Of a DNA stretch of 64,000 nucleotides, positions 9,690-18,779 are shown piece by piece; the first letter of the stretch is position 1; every line of letters starts with the position of its first letter. The stretch lies in contig CDRNVI010000040.1 in NCBI GenBank assembly GCA_977017575.1, forward strand, positions 744,001 to 808,000, read 5' to 3'. A program made the translations under genes and the position numbers. This stretch comes from Paramoeba atlantica (lineage: Eukaryota; Discosea). A model generated the notes under the pieces. That model did no database searches. It saw only the letters and a list, made by a program, of their open reading frames with translations, and had not been told where the DNA came from.

Positions 9690-11321
9690 TTGCGCAGGCA
9701 ACTACGGTACGGAGATAAACACTTTTTCATCTACCTTTTGTCGGCGGTGAATGGGTACAACGGTATGGGGTTTATCTCTCAGCATCCGTTTTTGAAGGTT
9801 TGGAAGGTGAGTGACAGGATCATGGGGGCCGAGTTTACTATAGAAGGGGGGTCGGCCTTTATCATGAATGTATACGGGCCGACGCGCGATTTTTCACAAG
9901 ATGCAATGGAAGAGTTTGACATTTCTCTCACCACTGCGTTTCATGACGCAGTTGGTAAATATTCACGACGGCCAGCTCTTCTCCTTGGAGATTTGAATGC
10001 ACCGCTCACTTTTAAAAATAAGACGGAAGAGGACGCGCTATCAATGGAAAGATTAGAAGGCCTTTTAGAAGGAATAAATTCTAAATCGGGGCACACCTTA
10101 TGCCCAAGCCGCCGTAAATATACATGTATACTGCCGAACGATGCTAAGCGACAGCTCGATCACATTGCAGTTTGTTCGCGCTTTGCGTCTGCCCTACATA
10201 AACATCAAGTTTTTGGCGCACCAACACCAACTGTACACTTTCTGGTGAGAGCCGAGATCAAGATCAAATGGAAAGTTTCCACAAATACCCACAGAAATAA
10301 GATTCCCTGGCTTCAACTTTCTAACCCAGAATATAGTGAAAAATTTGACAAACGAATCTGCGATCATGTCAATGGCGAACTGCACAACAAGGATTTCCCT
10401 TCCTGGGATCTTCTTGCCTCTTGCCTTCGATCGTCTGGCATGGAAATTCCAAAACCACAAAACAAAATATCTCTTGAAATCCATTCGCCAATGGAAACGC
10501 TTGAAGGAGCCGAAACTGGTTATTTGCGCAGAATCTTTGAGCTAAGCAGAAAGCATAAGGACTTCAATGAATTGGTTTTACAAACACAGGTGCCAATAGA
10601 GGAAGCAATAGCCAAATCATGTGATGTCCTGGAAACTAAACTAAAGAAGAATCATGCCAGCCCATGGAGAGCTCTGAAAGAAATATGTGGATTTCATCGC
10701 GCCGATTTTAAGATTTCAGGGACCTGTAATAAACAAAAGCTGGCGGAAATCAAATCATTCTTCGAAGCCTTTGCGGGAGACGCCGGGGGGGACACGAATA
10801 TAAAATTTCCTGAGGCCAAACCATCCCCTAACACGATTAACGACTTCACTTTTACGGAAGAAGAGCTTCAAATTGGCATCTCACACTTTGGTATGGGAAA
10901 ATCGCCAGGCAAAGACGAAATACCAATGGAAGCCTTGAAATGCATAGCTGGTAACGAGTTACTTCGAGATTGGCTGCTATGTGTCATAAACAGAGTTCAC
11001 GATACCGGGATGGCTCCGGATGTTTGGGGTGATGTCTTAGAAGTTCCTATACCAAAAAAGGGTGATTTGGGTCTTCTTAAGAACTGGCGACCTATTTGCT
11101 TAGTGAATTGCATCGTCAAACTAATGAACAGTTTAATCTTGCAACGAATGAGACCTTATGTGGAGCCCGTGCTTCGCGAGAATCAATATGGGTTTCGACC
11201 AGATCGCTCAACAACTCAAGCCCAGGAGATTCTCAACGAAGCAAGAGTTAAAGCTTTGCGGGAAAATGGGCAACATTGGTTTCGTGGATTTTGCAAAGGC
11301 TTTTCCATCTGTTTCGTTTGA
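9690..11321 (+). CDS. LINE D: rest of APE endonuclease and RT fingers
   Basis: 543 residues in phase with the preceding ORF. Endonuclease motifs: NGYNGMGFISQHP, NVYGPTRDFS, LLLGDLNAPL, SGHTLCPSRRKYTC, KRQLDHIAVCSRF and PTVHFLVRAEIKIKW. RT begins around FTEEELQIGISHFGMGKSPG, then VPIPKKGDLGLLKNWRPICL and QYGFRPDRSTTQAQ. A frameshift near 11255 ends it in RENGQHWFRGFCKGF. The true continuation is the other frame (GFVDFAKAFPSVSF, then GILQGDVLAPYLFVMVLDRIL to about 11520), where LINE E is inserted. The family role is target nicking and cDNA synthesis. This copy is inactive. Confidence 0.85.
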   Translation: MRRQLRYGDKHFFIYLLSAVNGYNGMGFISQHPFLKVWKVSDRIMGAEFTIEGGSAFIMNVYGPTRDFSQDAMEEFDISLTTAFHDAVGKYSRRPALLLGDLNAPLTFKNKTEEDALSMERLEGLLEGINSKSGHTLCPSRRKYTCILPNDAKRQLDHIAVCSRFASALHKHQVFGAPTPTVHFLVRAEIKIKWKVSTNTHRNKIPWLQLSNPEYSEKFDKRICDHVNGELHNKDFPSWDLLASCLRSSGMEIPKPQNKISLEIHSPMETLEGAETGYLRRIFELSRKHKDFNELVLQTQVPIEEAIAKSCDVLETKLKKNHASPWRALKEICGFHRADFKISGTCNKQKLAEIKSFFEAFAGDAGGDTNIKFPEAKPSPNTINDFTFTEEELQIGISHFGMGKSPGKDEIPMEALKCIAGNELLRDWLLCVINRVHDTGMAPDVWGDVLEVPIPKKGDLGLLKNWRPICLVNCIVKLMNSLILQRMRPYVEPVLRENQYGFRPDRSTTQAQEILNEARVKALRENGQHWFRGFCKGFSICFV

Positions 11322-11526
11322 TGCTATCAGGGCATCTCTGGTAGCATTCCACATTGGCCCCAAGTTAGTAGAAATGATTATGTCGGTCTATCGCAATATG
11401 AGAGGCGTCGTTCGTACACTGTACGGGCTAACGGAAGCTTTCCCCATCACGACAGGAATTCTACAGGGCGACGTTCTCGCACCGTACCTCTTTGTTATGG
11501 TCCTGGATCGAATATTATTTAAGGCA

Positions 11527-11600
11527 AAAGATCAAGTTTTTTGTAAAGATCAAGTTTTTTGTAAAGATCAAGTTTTTTGTAAAGATCAAGTTTTTTGTAA
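11527..11600. repeat. 18-bp tandem array upstream of LINE E
   Basis: Four units of GATCAAGTTTTTTGTAAA end 14 bases before the LINE E ATG at 11614. It is shorter than the arrays of LINE C, D and F but has the same unit length and place. Because of the insertion it is read through in frame from LINE D. Confidence 0.92.
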
Positions 11601-11613
11601 ATTTATTTGCAAA

Positions 11614-14580
11614 ATGGCGGATGCTTCCGGTGCACGCATGCCCACTGCTATTATGAATCTTCTTGCGTGTTCCAAGCTTGATCGGGGGATTCTTTTCCGT
11701 CCTGCGAAGGGTGGAACGGAATGTGCTAAACTCCGCGCGAGGTCGTTAGGACGCATTATGCGACTGCTTTGTTTAGGCGCTAAGCTTGCGGTGGTTTGGA
11801 GGTACGCGGATTCATCGAACTACAGTGTTTGGGAGGGGGTAGTAGAGAGTTGGGTGCCGAGCCGCTGGCTTGTTCGCTACGCTCAGTGTTCGCGATTTAC
11901 GCTTCCGTTCCCTCCATGTAGTCCTCACATCGTCCTCTGTGCTGCTCGGGTTTGTGCGCCTAAGCGTAGACGTCGTTTCAAAAAGCGCTCTCGCAAATAC
12001 AGGGCACAGTCTGGCAAACGTGCTCTCCGTGACTTGGTGGGCCCTGGGGGCCCCGCTGTGAAGAGAATGTTGAGTGTGGGAACCTTGAACGTGACTACTC
12101 TTAAGCTGAAAGGTGAAGACGAGTTTAGCCTACGAAAGTGCGGACACCTTTGCGAAGTACTTGCCTTCATTGGTCTGAAGGGAATAAATATTCTGGGCCT
12201 GCAGGAAACGCGATTCAGATTCCCATCTTCTGAAAAGTCGGATGTCCTTCACCGCAAAGTACAATATCGGAACGCAGAGTTTCACTTGAACCTCATTCCA
12301 GCGCGCGCAAAGGATGCATACAATGGAATGGGATTCGTCAGCACTTTTCCCTTGTCTAAGGTATCTAAAACCAGTGAAAGGATTATGTCGGGTGAATTTG
12401 AGATGGAGGAAGGAGTCGCAACAGTTATTAACGTATATTCTCCTACACGCGATTCTAAGGACGTCGAGGTTACGGAGTTCTACGGAGAACTCGAACGTTG
12501 CTGCTTGAGAATAAGGGAAAGCAACCCGCGTCGCCCATTAATTGTGCTGGGCGACTTTAATGCACCTTTGACACATATAACAAATAAGGATCTAGATCCC
12601 ATTGCGGCCGCCCGTCTTAAAGGACTTTCTTGTTCTATAGACTGTAAGTCTGCGCACTGTCTTTGTCCAAGTAGTCGGAAATGGACATGCGAATTACCAA
12701 ACAAAACTTTAAGGCAGTTAGATCACATATTTATTTGTAGCAGATTTGCATCGGCAATTCAACGACACAAAGTGATCAAGGCACCCATTCCTACTACTCA
12801 CTGTTGTTTTATAGCCAGAATTAAAATTAAATGGCGAGTCAGTGATCCCAAAACGAATACGAATCAGCTCTCGTGGATTTCTTTTCGAAATAGTGAGGAT
12901 AGGAAGAATTTCATCAATAAAGTTCACGACCAATATCGAGCAACCTCGAACTCTTGTCGATCATGGAGCGCTCTCGCACAATATATGAAAAATGCTGTAA
13001 AAACTTTCAAAAAACCGACGAAACGAAATTTGAACAAAGAAGCTGTAAAGGACTCAAAAATACATGATTTGCGCGGTTTATATCACAAGAGCAGAAACAA
13101 AAAGGTGTTCAACGCTCTCGTAATGGAGAATAAAGCGGAAGTTGAAGAGATTATTTCCGACGAATGCTTGGAGATTGAAAAACAGCTTCGTAAAAACCAT
13201 TCAAACCCATGGAGAACGATTCGAAAGATATGCGGGCAATATCGTGATACCTTTAGCACGAACGGAAGCTCACGAAATGATAAACTTAACGAAATTCGAT
13301 CGTACTTCATGAAATTTAGTGGCGCTGATGATGGAGATCCAAATCTTAGCTTTGAACTGCTGCCGCCGCCGTTAGTACCAATATCCGATGCAGCATTTAC
13401 AAGCGAGGAGTTAAGCACATCTTTAGAACATTTCAGAAGAGGAAAAACACCGGGAAGTGACGGAATACCAATGGAAGCCCTTCAAGCTATAGCGGTCCAC
13501 CCTGATCTGAGATCGCATCTCCTGAATATAATCAACCAGGTACACGAAACGGGAGTCACAGAGGAAGCCTGGCGCAACACTCTTCAAATACCCATCCCAA
13601 AGAAAGGAGACCTCACTAACATTGAGAATTGGAGTCCTATACGCGTAGTAAATAGCGTAGTTAAGCTCATGAATCATATGATACTCTCCCGCATTAGACC
13701 CAACATTGAAAAGTCTCTTCGGGGTAACCAGTATGGGTTTCGACCTAACCGAGCGACTTCTGGAGCTCAGATTATCATGAACGAAATAAAAACCAAAGCA
13801 TTCAGAGGACAAGGCCTTTCTGTAGCTTTTATAGACTTTGCTAAAGCATTTCCTTCGGTATCGTTCGCTGCTATTAAAGCTAGTTTGCATGCATTTCGAG
13901 TAGGTCCATGTCTTTCTAAGATGATAATGTCTATATACGATGAGCTGAAAGGCACTGTACGAACTTCTATTGGAATCACAAAACCTTTCCCTATCACTAC
14001 AGGAATACTTCAAGGTGATGTATTGGCGCCTTATCTGTTCGTTATGGTGTTAGATAGAATTCTCAATAAAGCACTAGATGGAAAATCAGACGGGGTTCTT
14101 CTCAGCTCTAGGGGTACAAGAAAGCGGGGTCTTCATGAAAAGCGCCTGAGTGACATTGAGTATGCGGACGATATAGCGTTATTTAGTGACACGAAGAGTG
14201 GTTTGACAAATATGATAGACAATGTAGCTGAAGAGTCACGCAAAGCTAATCTGAAACTAGCCGTCGGAGCAAACAAGACAGCCTGGTTAACTTTTGGTAA
14301 ATCTCAAATGAGCAGCGAGAGCCTGAACAGCAAATTCTCGGGGATGATTCCGAAAGTTACGTCTTACAAACACTTAGGGCATCGGCAGGAAAATGATTTT
14401 ACATCTACAGTTAAAGATCGATTGAAACTAGCTTGGGGATCTCTCTTTCGAATGAATGGTATTTGGTCTTCACCACTTAGCCAGGAGACTAAGCTGCGCC
14501 TCTACGATTCAATAGTATCCGGTGCTAAACTTTGGGACAGGTGCACTTTCTATTTCAAAATCCATGCTCCGAAGAATTGA
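11614..14580 (+). CDS. LINE E: endonuclease-reverse transcriptase polyprotein, main part
   Basis: 988 residues from MADASGARMPTAIMNLL. Residues about 20-130 form the Tudor-like block (RGILFRP, AKLAVVWRYAD, WEGVVESWVP, WLVRYAQCSRFTLPFPP, IVLCAARV), then a basic linker. APE endonuclease at about 150-400: VGTLNVTTLKL, LGLQETRFRF, NVYSPTRDS, VLGDFNAPL, RQLDHIFICSRF and PTTHCCFIARIKIKW, all catalytic positions intact. RT at about 610-900: FTSEELSTSLEHFRRGKTPG, NQYGFRPNRATSGAQ, FIDFAKAFPSVSF, GILQGDVLAPYLFVMVLDRIL and DIEYADDIALFSD. The conserved NWRPICLVN reads NWSPIRVVN. The apparent longer ORF from 11158 is read-through from LINE D, so the start is set at 11614. It ends in a frameshift at about 14520. 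Confidence 0.92.
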   Translation: MADASGARMPTAIMNLLACSKLDRGILFRPAKGGTECAKLRARSLGRIMRLLCLGAKLAVVWRYADSSNYSVWEGVVESWVPSRWLVRYAQCSRFTLPFPPCSPHIVLCAARVCAPKRRRRFKKRSRKYRAQSGKRALRDLVGPGGPAVKRMLSVGTLNVTTLKLKGEDEFSLRKCGHLCEVLAFIGLKGINILGLQETRFRFPSSEKSDVLHRKVQYRNAEFHLNLIPARAKDAYNGMGFVSTFPLSKVSKTSERIMSGEFEMEEGVATVINVYSPTRDSKDVEVTEFYGELERCCLRIRESNPRRPLIVLGDFNAPLTHITNKDLDPIAAARLKGLSCSIDCKSAHCLCPSSRKWTCELPNKTLRQLDHIFICSRFASAIQRHKVIKAPIPTTHCCFIARIKIKWRVSDPKTNTNQLSWISFRNSEDRKNFINKVHDQYRATSNSCRSWSALAQYMKNAVKTFKKPTKRNLNKEAVKDSKIHDLRGLYHKSRNKKVFNALVMENKAEVEEIISDECLEIEKQLRKNHSNPWRTIRKICGQYRDTFSTNGSSRNDKLNEIRSYFMKFSGADDGDPNLSFELLPPPLVPISDAAFTSEELSTSLEHFRRGKTPGSDGIPMEALQAIAVHPDLRSHLLNIINQVHETGVTEEAWRNTLQIPIPKKGDLTNIENWSPIRVVNSVVKLMNHMILSRIRPNIEKSLRGNQYGFRPNRATSGAQIIMNEIKTKAFRGQGLSVAFIDFAKAFPSVSFAAIKASLHAFRVGPCLSKMIMSIYDELKGTVRTSIGITKPFPITTGILQGDVLAPYLFVMVLDRILNKALDGKSDGVLLSSRGTRKRGLHEKRLSDIEYADDIALFSDTKSGLTNMIDNVAEESRKANLKLAVGANKTAWLTFGKSQMSSESLNSKFSGMIPKVTSYKHLGHRQENDFTSTVKDRLKLAWGSLFRMNGIWSSPLSQETKLRLYDSIVSGAKLWDRCTFYFKIHAPKN

Positions 14581-15691
14581 CGTTGAAGTTAACAACATGA
14601 GAAGAATAGTTTGCCAATGCAACAGATTAGATGAATACGGAATGAGCTACCCGAATGCTTCTCTGTATCTTGAAACTGAGCGCTTTTCTACTATACACAA
14701 GGTTCAGAAGGCCAAGCTCGTCGGGCACATGCTGAGGCACTCCAGTGATTTTCAAGAGCTTGTACAGTGGAAACAACGCCCGAATGCACGCAATTTATCT
14801 CCAAGCGAGGCTTGCTTCAAGGATCTTAACATTACACTGGAAGAGGCATTGGTATTTGCGTCAGACCGTGAACACTGGTATCGTCTGACAGAAAAATTGC
14901 GACGTGAACTTGAACCGCTCATAGAATACGAAAAAATTAGGTCAGCAAGGTGGAAAACTGCTCTTGCCAAAGCTAAAAAACAAAAAAGTCCTTCAGAATT
15001 ACAGTTCGTTGAAGAATCAAATGTGCCTTTTCCAGCCTATAAAGCCATACAAATATATACAGATGGCTCTGTTCTGCCGATGAAAAATACGAAAGAGATT
15101 CGAAGTGGCATAGGTATCGTAGTTCTAAAACCACGATGCGAACCCTCACGGATATCCATACCATTGGAATCAGACACTATTGAGCGAGTAGAGATCTTAG
15201 CTTTTCAGCATGCCCTTCTCCAACTGCCGTCAAAACCATGCGCTTGTCTGTTTCATACAGACTCTTACTATCTATGGGACTTCTTTCACAATCTTCGATA
15301 TCGGCGGCGAATCGTTGGCTACAAGGGGGTTTTAAATGGAGATTTGTTCTCCCAGTTAGACGGAAAATTACGGTCCTTAAAACATGATTTGTACTCAATA
15401 TATATGTGCAAAGTCAAGGGTCACTCAGGAAATAAATGGAACGAGGAGGCAGATGGGTTAGCACTGATTGCAGCGCGAAAAGTTCCTCGACCGCCTGAGC
15501 AGAAAAAGAGAAAAACAAGTAATGATTCCAACGCATCACAAATCGACAAATCCTTGGAAAAGCTGATAAAACATAGAACCTTGGAAAAGGGAAAGACGAA
15601 AACCAATCCAGCACCCAAGCGCGGCGCCGAGGCTAAAGTCACTCTGTGCGGGAAGATTGCGAAAACTGGTGGGAAGAGGGCGCCTTCATAG
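14522..15691 (+). CDS. LINE E: RT thumb, RNase H and basic tail
   Basis: 389 residues that continue LINE E after the frameshift (VLNFGTGALSISKSMLRRI). The post-RT segment has NNMRRIVCQCNRLDEYG, AKLVGHMLRHSS and KDLNITLEEALVF. RNase H has all four acidic positions: IYTDGSVLP, ERVEILAFQHAL, HTDSYYLWDFFHN and KGHSGNKWNEEADGLA. It ends in a Lys/Arg-rich tail of about 75 residues (PPEQKKRKTSNDS onward) that probably binds nucleic acid. The TAG at 15689 is taken as the natural end because LINE H and I have similar tails. Frame comparison fits a small indel in the codon before PVLNFGTG. Confidence 0.9.
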   Translation: MLNFGTGALSISKSMLRRIDVEVNNMRRIVCQCNRLDEYGMSYPNASLYLETERFSTIHKVQKAKLVGHMLRHSSDFQELVQWKQRPNARNLSPSEACFKDLNITLEEALVFASDREHWYRLTEKLRRELEPLIEYEKIRSARWKTALAKAKKQKSPSELQFVEESNVPFPAYKAIQIYTDGSVLPMKNTKEIRSGIGIVVLKPRCEPSRISIPLESDTIERVEILAFQHALLQLPSKPCACLFHTDSYYLWDFFHNLRYRRRIVGYKGVLNGDLFSQLDGKLRSLKHDLYSIYMCKVKGHSGNKWNEEADGLALIAARKVPRPPEQKKRKTSNDSNASQIDKSLEKLIKHRTLEKGKTKTNPAPKRGAEAKVTLCGKIAKTGGKRAPS

Positions 15692-15810
15692 TAAGAGTTG
15701 GGCGGAAGACGTGTTTCCACCAGCAGGTTCGGAATACCCTGAGGAAGAGTTCAGGAAGATAAAGGAAAAGTATTGTCTTTTTAAAGGAAAAGTATTAAAG
15801 GAAAATTGGA

Positions 15811-16149
15811 TTGGATTGGGCGCGGCTCACTGATCTGAATTATGCTGACGATTTGCTCCTATTTGGGAGCGACAAGGAAGACTCATTTTTCATTCTCCTT
15901 CTGAAGCCTGCATGGGCGATATGGGGATCATGGTTGAACAAGCATTGGTCTAGGGAAAGAATCATACTGCATACGGATTCCTGGATAGTTTGGCATTTTG
16001 CAAATGTGATTAGAAAAAAGTATTATTTGATTGATTTTGAAGGCCTTCCAAATAGCGATATATATTTGGATCTGGAACACGCTTTTCGAGGCTTAGAAGC
16101 GCGTAGTGTGCAGCTTTTTGTTTTTAAGGTGAAAGGTCACTGCGGAAAT
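15811..16149 (+). pseudogene. LINE D: YADD motif and RNase H, second fragment
   Basis: The frame reads ARLTDLNYADDLLLFGSDKED, then after a large deletion RIILHTDSWIVWHFANVIRKK and LFVFKVKGHCGN. RNase H is cut at GN by the foldback element and picks up at 17078. This fragment lies directly after LINE E and is what the nested-insertion model predicts. Confidence 0.75.
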
Positions 16150-17077
16150 TTCTTTTTTAGGCTCTTCGTTAAACGCGGTGGTTGCTTTCAACTTAGAAGT
16201 CACTCATGCTGCGCGCTTCGCGTTGAAAACTACCGCCGCGTTTAACGAAGAGCCTAAAAAAGAAAATTTAGCCTGGAAAACGGAAAGATTATAGCCAAAA
16301 ATAGCCGAATTTCGGGTACAAATGGGGTCATTTTCGCATATTTTTGCTCTCAGAGCACTAAATCCGACATTTGCGCGTGGCAAATCACTCGGAGGCATGA
16401 ATGGAAGCCTACCGAACGTATTGGGTAGAGAATGCGACTCCAACCATACCATTCTGTCGACACAAAAATGCCCCTTTAGGTCCGAAAAATACTTTTTCAC
16501 CTTTTTTAGTCAAAAATGGGTCATTTTGGGGGGCGCACCACAGTTTGAAGAAGTGATACCTTGCGAAAACAACTGCGTAGAAAGCTAGTGTAGGTCCCAA
16601 ACTATCAAAATACAATAGGGGAAACGATTTTGGAAAAATAGTTTTTTTGTCATTTTTTTCGCCAAGTTGAAATTTTTTTCAAAAAAAATTTTCCGAAAAA
16701 ATCCGAACTTGGCGGACCCGTCCTGCCGATACGCGGGGGGGTCACCCCCGGGTAGGGGGGTGGAAAATGCGCGCCAAGACCCCGGCTACCCGTTCTGCGG
16801 TTTTTTTTCGAAAACTAATTTTTTCGAAAAAATTTGCTCGACCATGCCCCCCCCCCCTGGACCCCCCCCCTGGACCCCCCCCCTGGACCCCCCCCATGGA
16901 CCCCCCCCATGGACCCCCCATTTTTTTCAAATTTTTTTTTCAGTTTTGGACCACCGGAGCCCCCTTTTATATTTTTTTCTTCTATTATATTACTGTGTTC
17001 CTCTTTATATTTTCACTGTTTTTGTTCACTTTTTTTTCAATAATCGAGTGTAGAGCGGTAGTTTTACAACCACCGCA
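16150..17077 (+). mobile_element. foldback element F1, full length
   Basis: A 115-bp near-perfect palindrome (16150-16264) with arms running from TTCTTTTTTAGGCTCTTCG to GAAGAGCCTAAAAAAGAA starts the element. An AT-rich body follows, with GCCAAGTTGAAATTTTTTTC, a run of GGACCCCCCCCCT units (16845-16920) and an A/T-rich tail, ending in a smaller hairpin GCGGTAGTTTT/ACAACCACCGC. Both ends share GCGGTGGTTG. It interrupts the RNase H of LINE D between GHCGN and YNDKCD. No credible protein is encoded. Confidence 0.85.
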
Positions 17078-17318
17078 ATATTTACAACGATAAGTGCGAT
17101 TTAATAGCCAAAGCAGCTCTTTCGCGCAACTCTTCGAAGAAAAAGCGCAAAACCTCCGCCGCGACAAGCGAAGGTCAAAATTCTGATCTCCTTTCCGAGC
17201 CTGGCATGCCAGAGGTAGCAAGGACCCCTAACACCAGTGCCAATCGCCGCCGCGGTAGTCTACGTGACGGGAATCAAACAGCCCAAACAAAGCGTCGCCC
17301 CCGCTAGAAACCACGAAA
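17078..17318 (+). pseudogene. LINE D: RNase H end and basic tail
   Basis: The frame after the foldback element reads YNDKCDLIAKAALSRNSSKKKRKTSA, then SLRDGNQTAQTKRRPR and a stop near 17306. It completes the RNase H motif GN..ND..D.IA begun at 16149. The Lys/Arg-rich tail matches LINE E and H. Confidence 0.75.
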
Positions 17319-17440
17319 TGCGGCCACCTACCAGGGCAAGAGAACCGTGAGCTTTATGCAGTGAGGAATGTATTGGGGGGAAATTTCCACTTGAAAAATA
17401 AGTTGTTCGAAAGTGATATGAGGAAATTTAAGAATGAATA

Positions 17441-17642
17441 CCCAGATTGAAAGGGGCGAGGGAGATACGAAGCAACAGGCGTGGAAGATTACCACTGAAA
17501 AGAAATGGTATCTCCCTGCACGAAGTTTGTCTCCGAGCTAGCAAGCGCAAAGGCTTTTCTCGTGCGGGGAGATACCATTTCTTTTCAGTGGTAATCTGCC
17601 ACGCCTGTTGCTTCGTATCTCCCTCGCCCCTTTCAATCTGGG
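17441..17642. mobile_element. MITE M1 (GAGGGAGATAC terminal repeats)
   Basis: About 200 bp with inverted termini CCCAGATTGAAAGGGGCGAG on the left and the complement on the right, extending through GGGAGATACGAAGCAACAGG. A second inner inverted repeat (CACTGAAAAGAAATGGTATC) flanks a short loop. It has no coding capacity. Related copies: 28671-29234, 49574-49870, 60288-60508 and 61495-61650. Confidence 0.85.
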
Positions 17643-17848
17643 TTATACGGAGGGCCGTTCGAGGCGGTGCAGACCCGCTGGCGCGGGTGGTGCTTTACCT
17701 CGTGACAAGTGATCTTGAAGGAAACAAGCTTCTGAAATCTTTTTTTTGAGGGGCCCGCCCGGCTAACATTTTGCCTCTGGGAGGTCTATGTTCGATTCTA
17801 CTTACGTCTTGTTTATGTTAAGCATTGAGCCCCTTATGTTGTACTTTA

Positions 17849-18278
17849 GGGCGGTGCGAGTGTAGTTGGTAGACGGTGGGCCTTACAACCTGCAGGTTGT
17901 TGGTTCGATTCCCGCTATCGACAAAACTCGTTACCTGGCGGCCTCACTAAAAAGGGAAAGCGATCAGGAGTGCCTTCAAGGCCCACACCCAACCCCGCTC
18001 CCCTGGAGGACCGACCCTGAACCGTCGAGCTGAACCAGGCTCCAGCGCAGCCGCTAAATTGCGAGCTGCCTACGCAAAGGAGGCTTGAAACACAGCCTAC
18101 ACGATGCAACGGGGTGGACGCCCGTCCTGGTAGCTACGGTTTGGTAGCCGTGCTCTGGCAGCAAGGCGTCGAGTGCCGTCTTGGAAGGGGGTAGCAAGAC
18201 GATGAAGGTCGGTCACCTGAGACTCTACCCTAACGGTTGGCGCTGCAGAGCCCTCTGTGTCTGTGTGTCTGTGTCTTC
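17849..18278 (+). mobile_element. SINE-2 copy T1, full length with TSD
   Basis: The head has a pol III A box (TAGTTGGTAGACGG) and B box (GGTTCGATTCC), so it is tRNA-derived. The body is about 350 bp, ending GGTTGGCGCTGCAGAGCCCT and a short GTGTCT-rich tail. It is flanked by the 12-bp duplication TGTTGTACTTTA at 17837-17848 and 18279-18290. It gives the family's full extent. Confidence 0.92.
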
Positions 18279-18290
18279 TGTTGTACTTTA

Positions 18291-18554
18291 ATAATGCAAA
18301 AGTGCACCTATGGGCACGTTCACCGGCTCAGTGAGACGGAACCGAGGTTCCCCCAACACTACCTTACACCAGGTCTTGCATACGGAACATTTCGTTCGTT
18401 GACAGTTCTTTATGTATCTCTGCTTGGTTAGCCAACAGGCATTAAGCTCAGACGCCACGTCAAGGCGAGAGATAATTGTCTGAGGACCCTCTTCTCACGA
18501 AGAAGGTATTCAAAATGAATGTGATTTTCGTATCAATTTACTCTAATTTCTTTT
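18291..18554. other. no gene seen; probable 3' flank of the Helitron
   Basis: No ORF with recognisable homology. A small hairpin (GACG/CGTC) lies near 18451 on the Helitron strand, but the CTRR end and hairpin spacing of a Helitron terminus could not be fixed. The Helitron border must lie here or just beyond. Confidence 0.3.
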
Positions 18555-18761
18555 CTATTTTCCACTGTACATTTCTTGTTCCACTGTATTTCTTGTTCTT
18601 CGCTCTTTTGCCCATACCGCTTCTACCGATTCCCGGCTGACGATCTGAGCAAGTTCCGTACGAGACAGTTCAGGAGGTGTTTCGAGACCTGGAGTTGCGC
18701 ACTGAATCATCCAACGGCAAACGAATAAAGCACAGTCATTGGTGCCATCATCTTGCACCAA
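18555..18761 (-). CDS. Helitron: Ulp1/C48 protease C-terminus
   Basis: 68 residues containing VQDDGTNDCALFVCRWM, the Gln and Cys of the catalytic centre of C48 (Ulp1-like) cysteine proteases. It is in the same phase as the upstream ORF ending at 18780; one TAG in HGAHGW separates them. The His and Asp of the triad are in that upstream ORF. Together they form a protease domain at the C-terminus of the Helitron helicase protein. Ulp1 relatives cleave SUMO-like conjugates; the role in the element is unknown. Confidence 0.75.
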   Translation of the reverse strand: MVQDDGTNDCALFVCRWMIQCATPGLETPPELSRTELAQIVSRESVEAVWAKERRTRNTVEQEMYSGK

Positions 18762-18779
18762 GGTTGAGCCCTGTATAAT

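Larger units (their letters stand above)
11527..15805 (+). mobile_element. LINE E: nearly intact APE-type LINE
   Basis: The element comprises the four-unit array, one coding region of about 1,370 codons (11614-15691) and a short 3' end with an AAAGGAAAAGTATT repeat at about 15765-15800. It is inserted into LINE D after VMVLDRILFKA. One frameshift near 14520 is the only break in the coding region. Catalytic motifs of all three enzymes are present. I could not define a clean target duplication. Confidence 0.85.
9051..17320 (+). mobile_element. LINE D: APE-type LINE, interrupted by LINE E and a foldback element
   Basis: The element runs 9051-11520, resumes at about 15811-16149 and again at 17078-17318. 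LINE E fills 11521-15805 and a foldback element fills 16150-17077. Rejoining the outer pieces gives a sensible order: endonuclease, RT to VMVLDRILFKA, DLNYADDLLLFGSDKED, RNase H (HTDSWIVWHF, KVKGHCGN, then YNDKCDLIAKAAL) and a basic tail. About 25 residues before YADD and about 200 after it are missing, so the copy was internally deleted as well as interrupted. Confidence 0.8.

Noticed and set aside
5715-14580. Alternative genetic code with TGA as Trp
   Set aside because: Trp is encoded by TGG at nearly all conserved positions in LINE C, E, F and H; the few TGA codons lie in copies that are otherwise damaged.
16667-17093. Protein-coding ORFs in foldback elements (RKLIFSKKFARPCPP type)
   Set aside because: Frames vary between copies, and run through homopolymer tracts; no conservation at the protein level.
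18430-18500. Helitron 3' terminus (hairpin GACGTGGCGTC and CTAA)
   Set aside because: The hairpin is only 4 bp and too far from CTAA; insufficient to fix the end.
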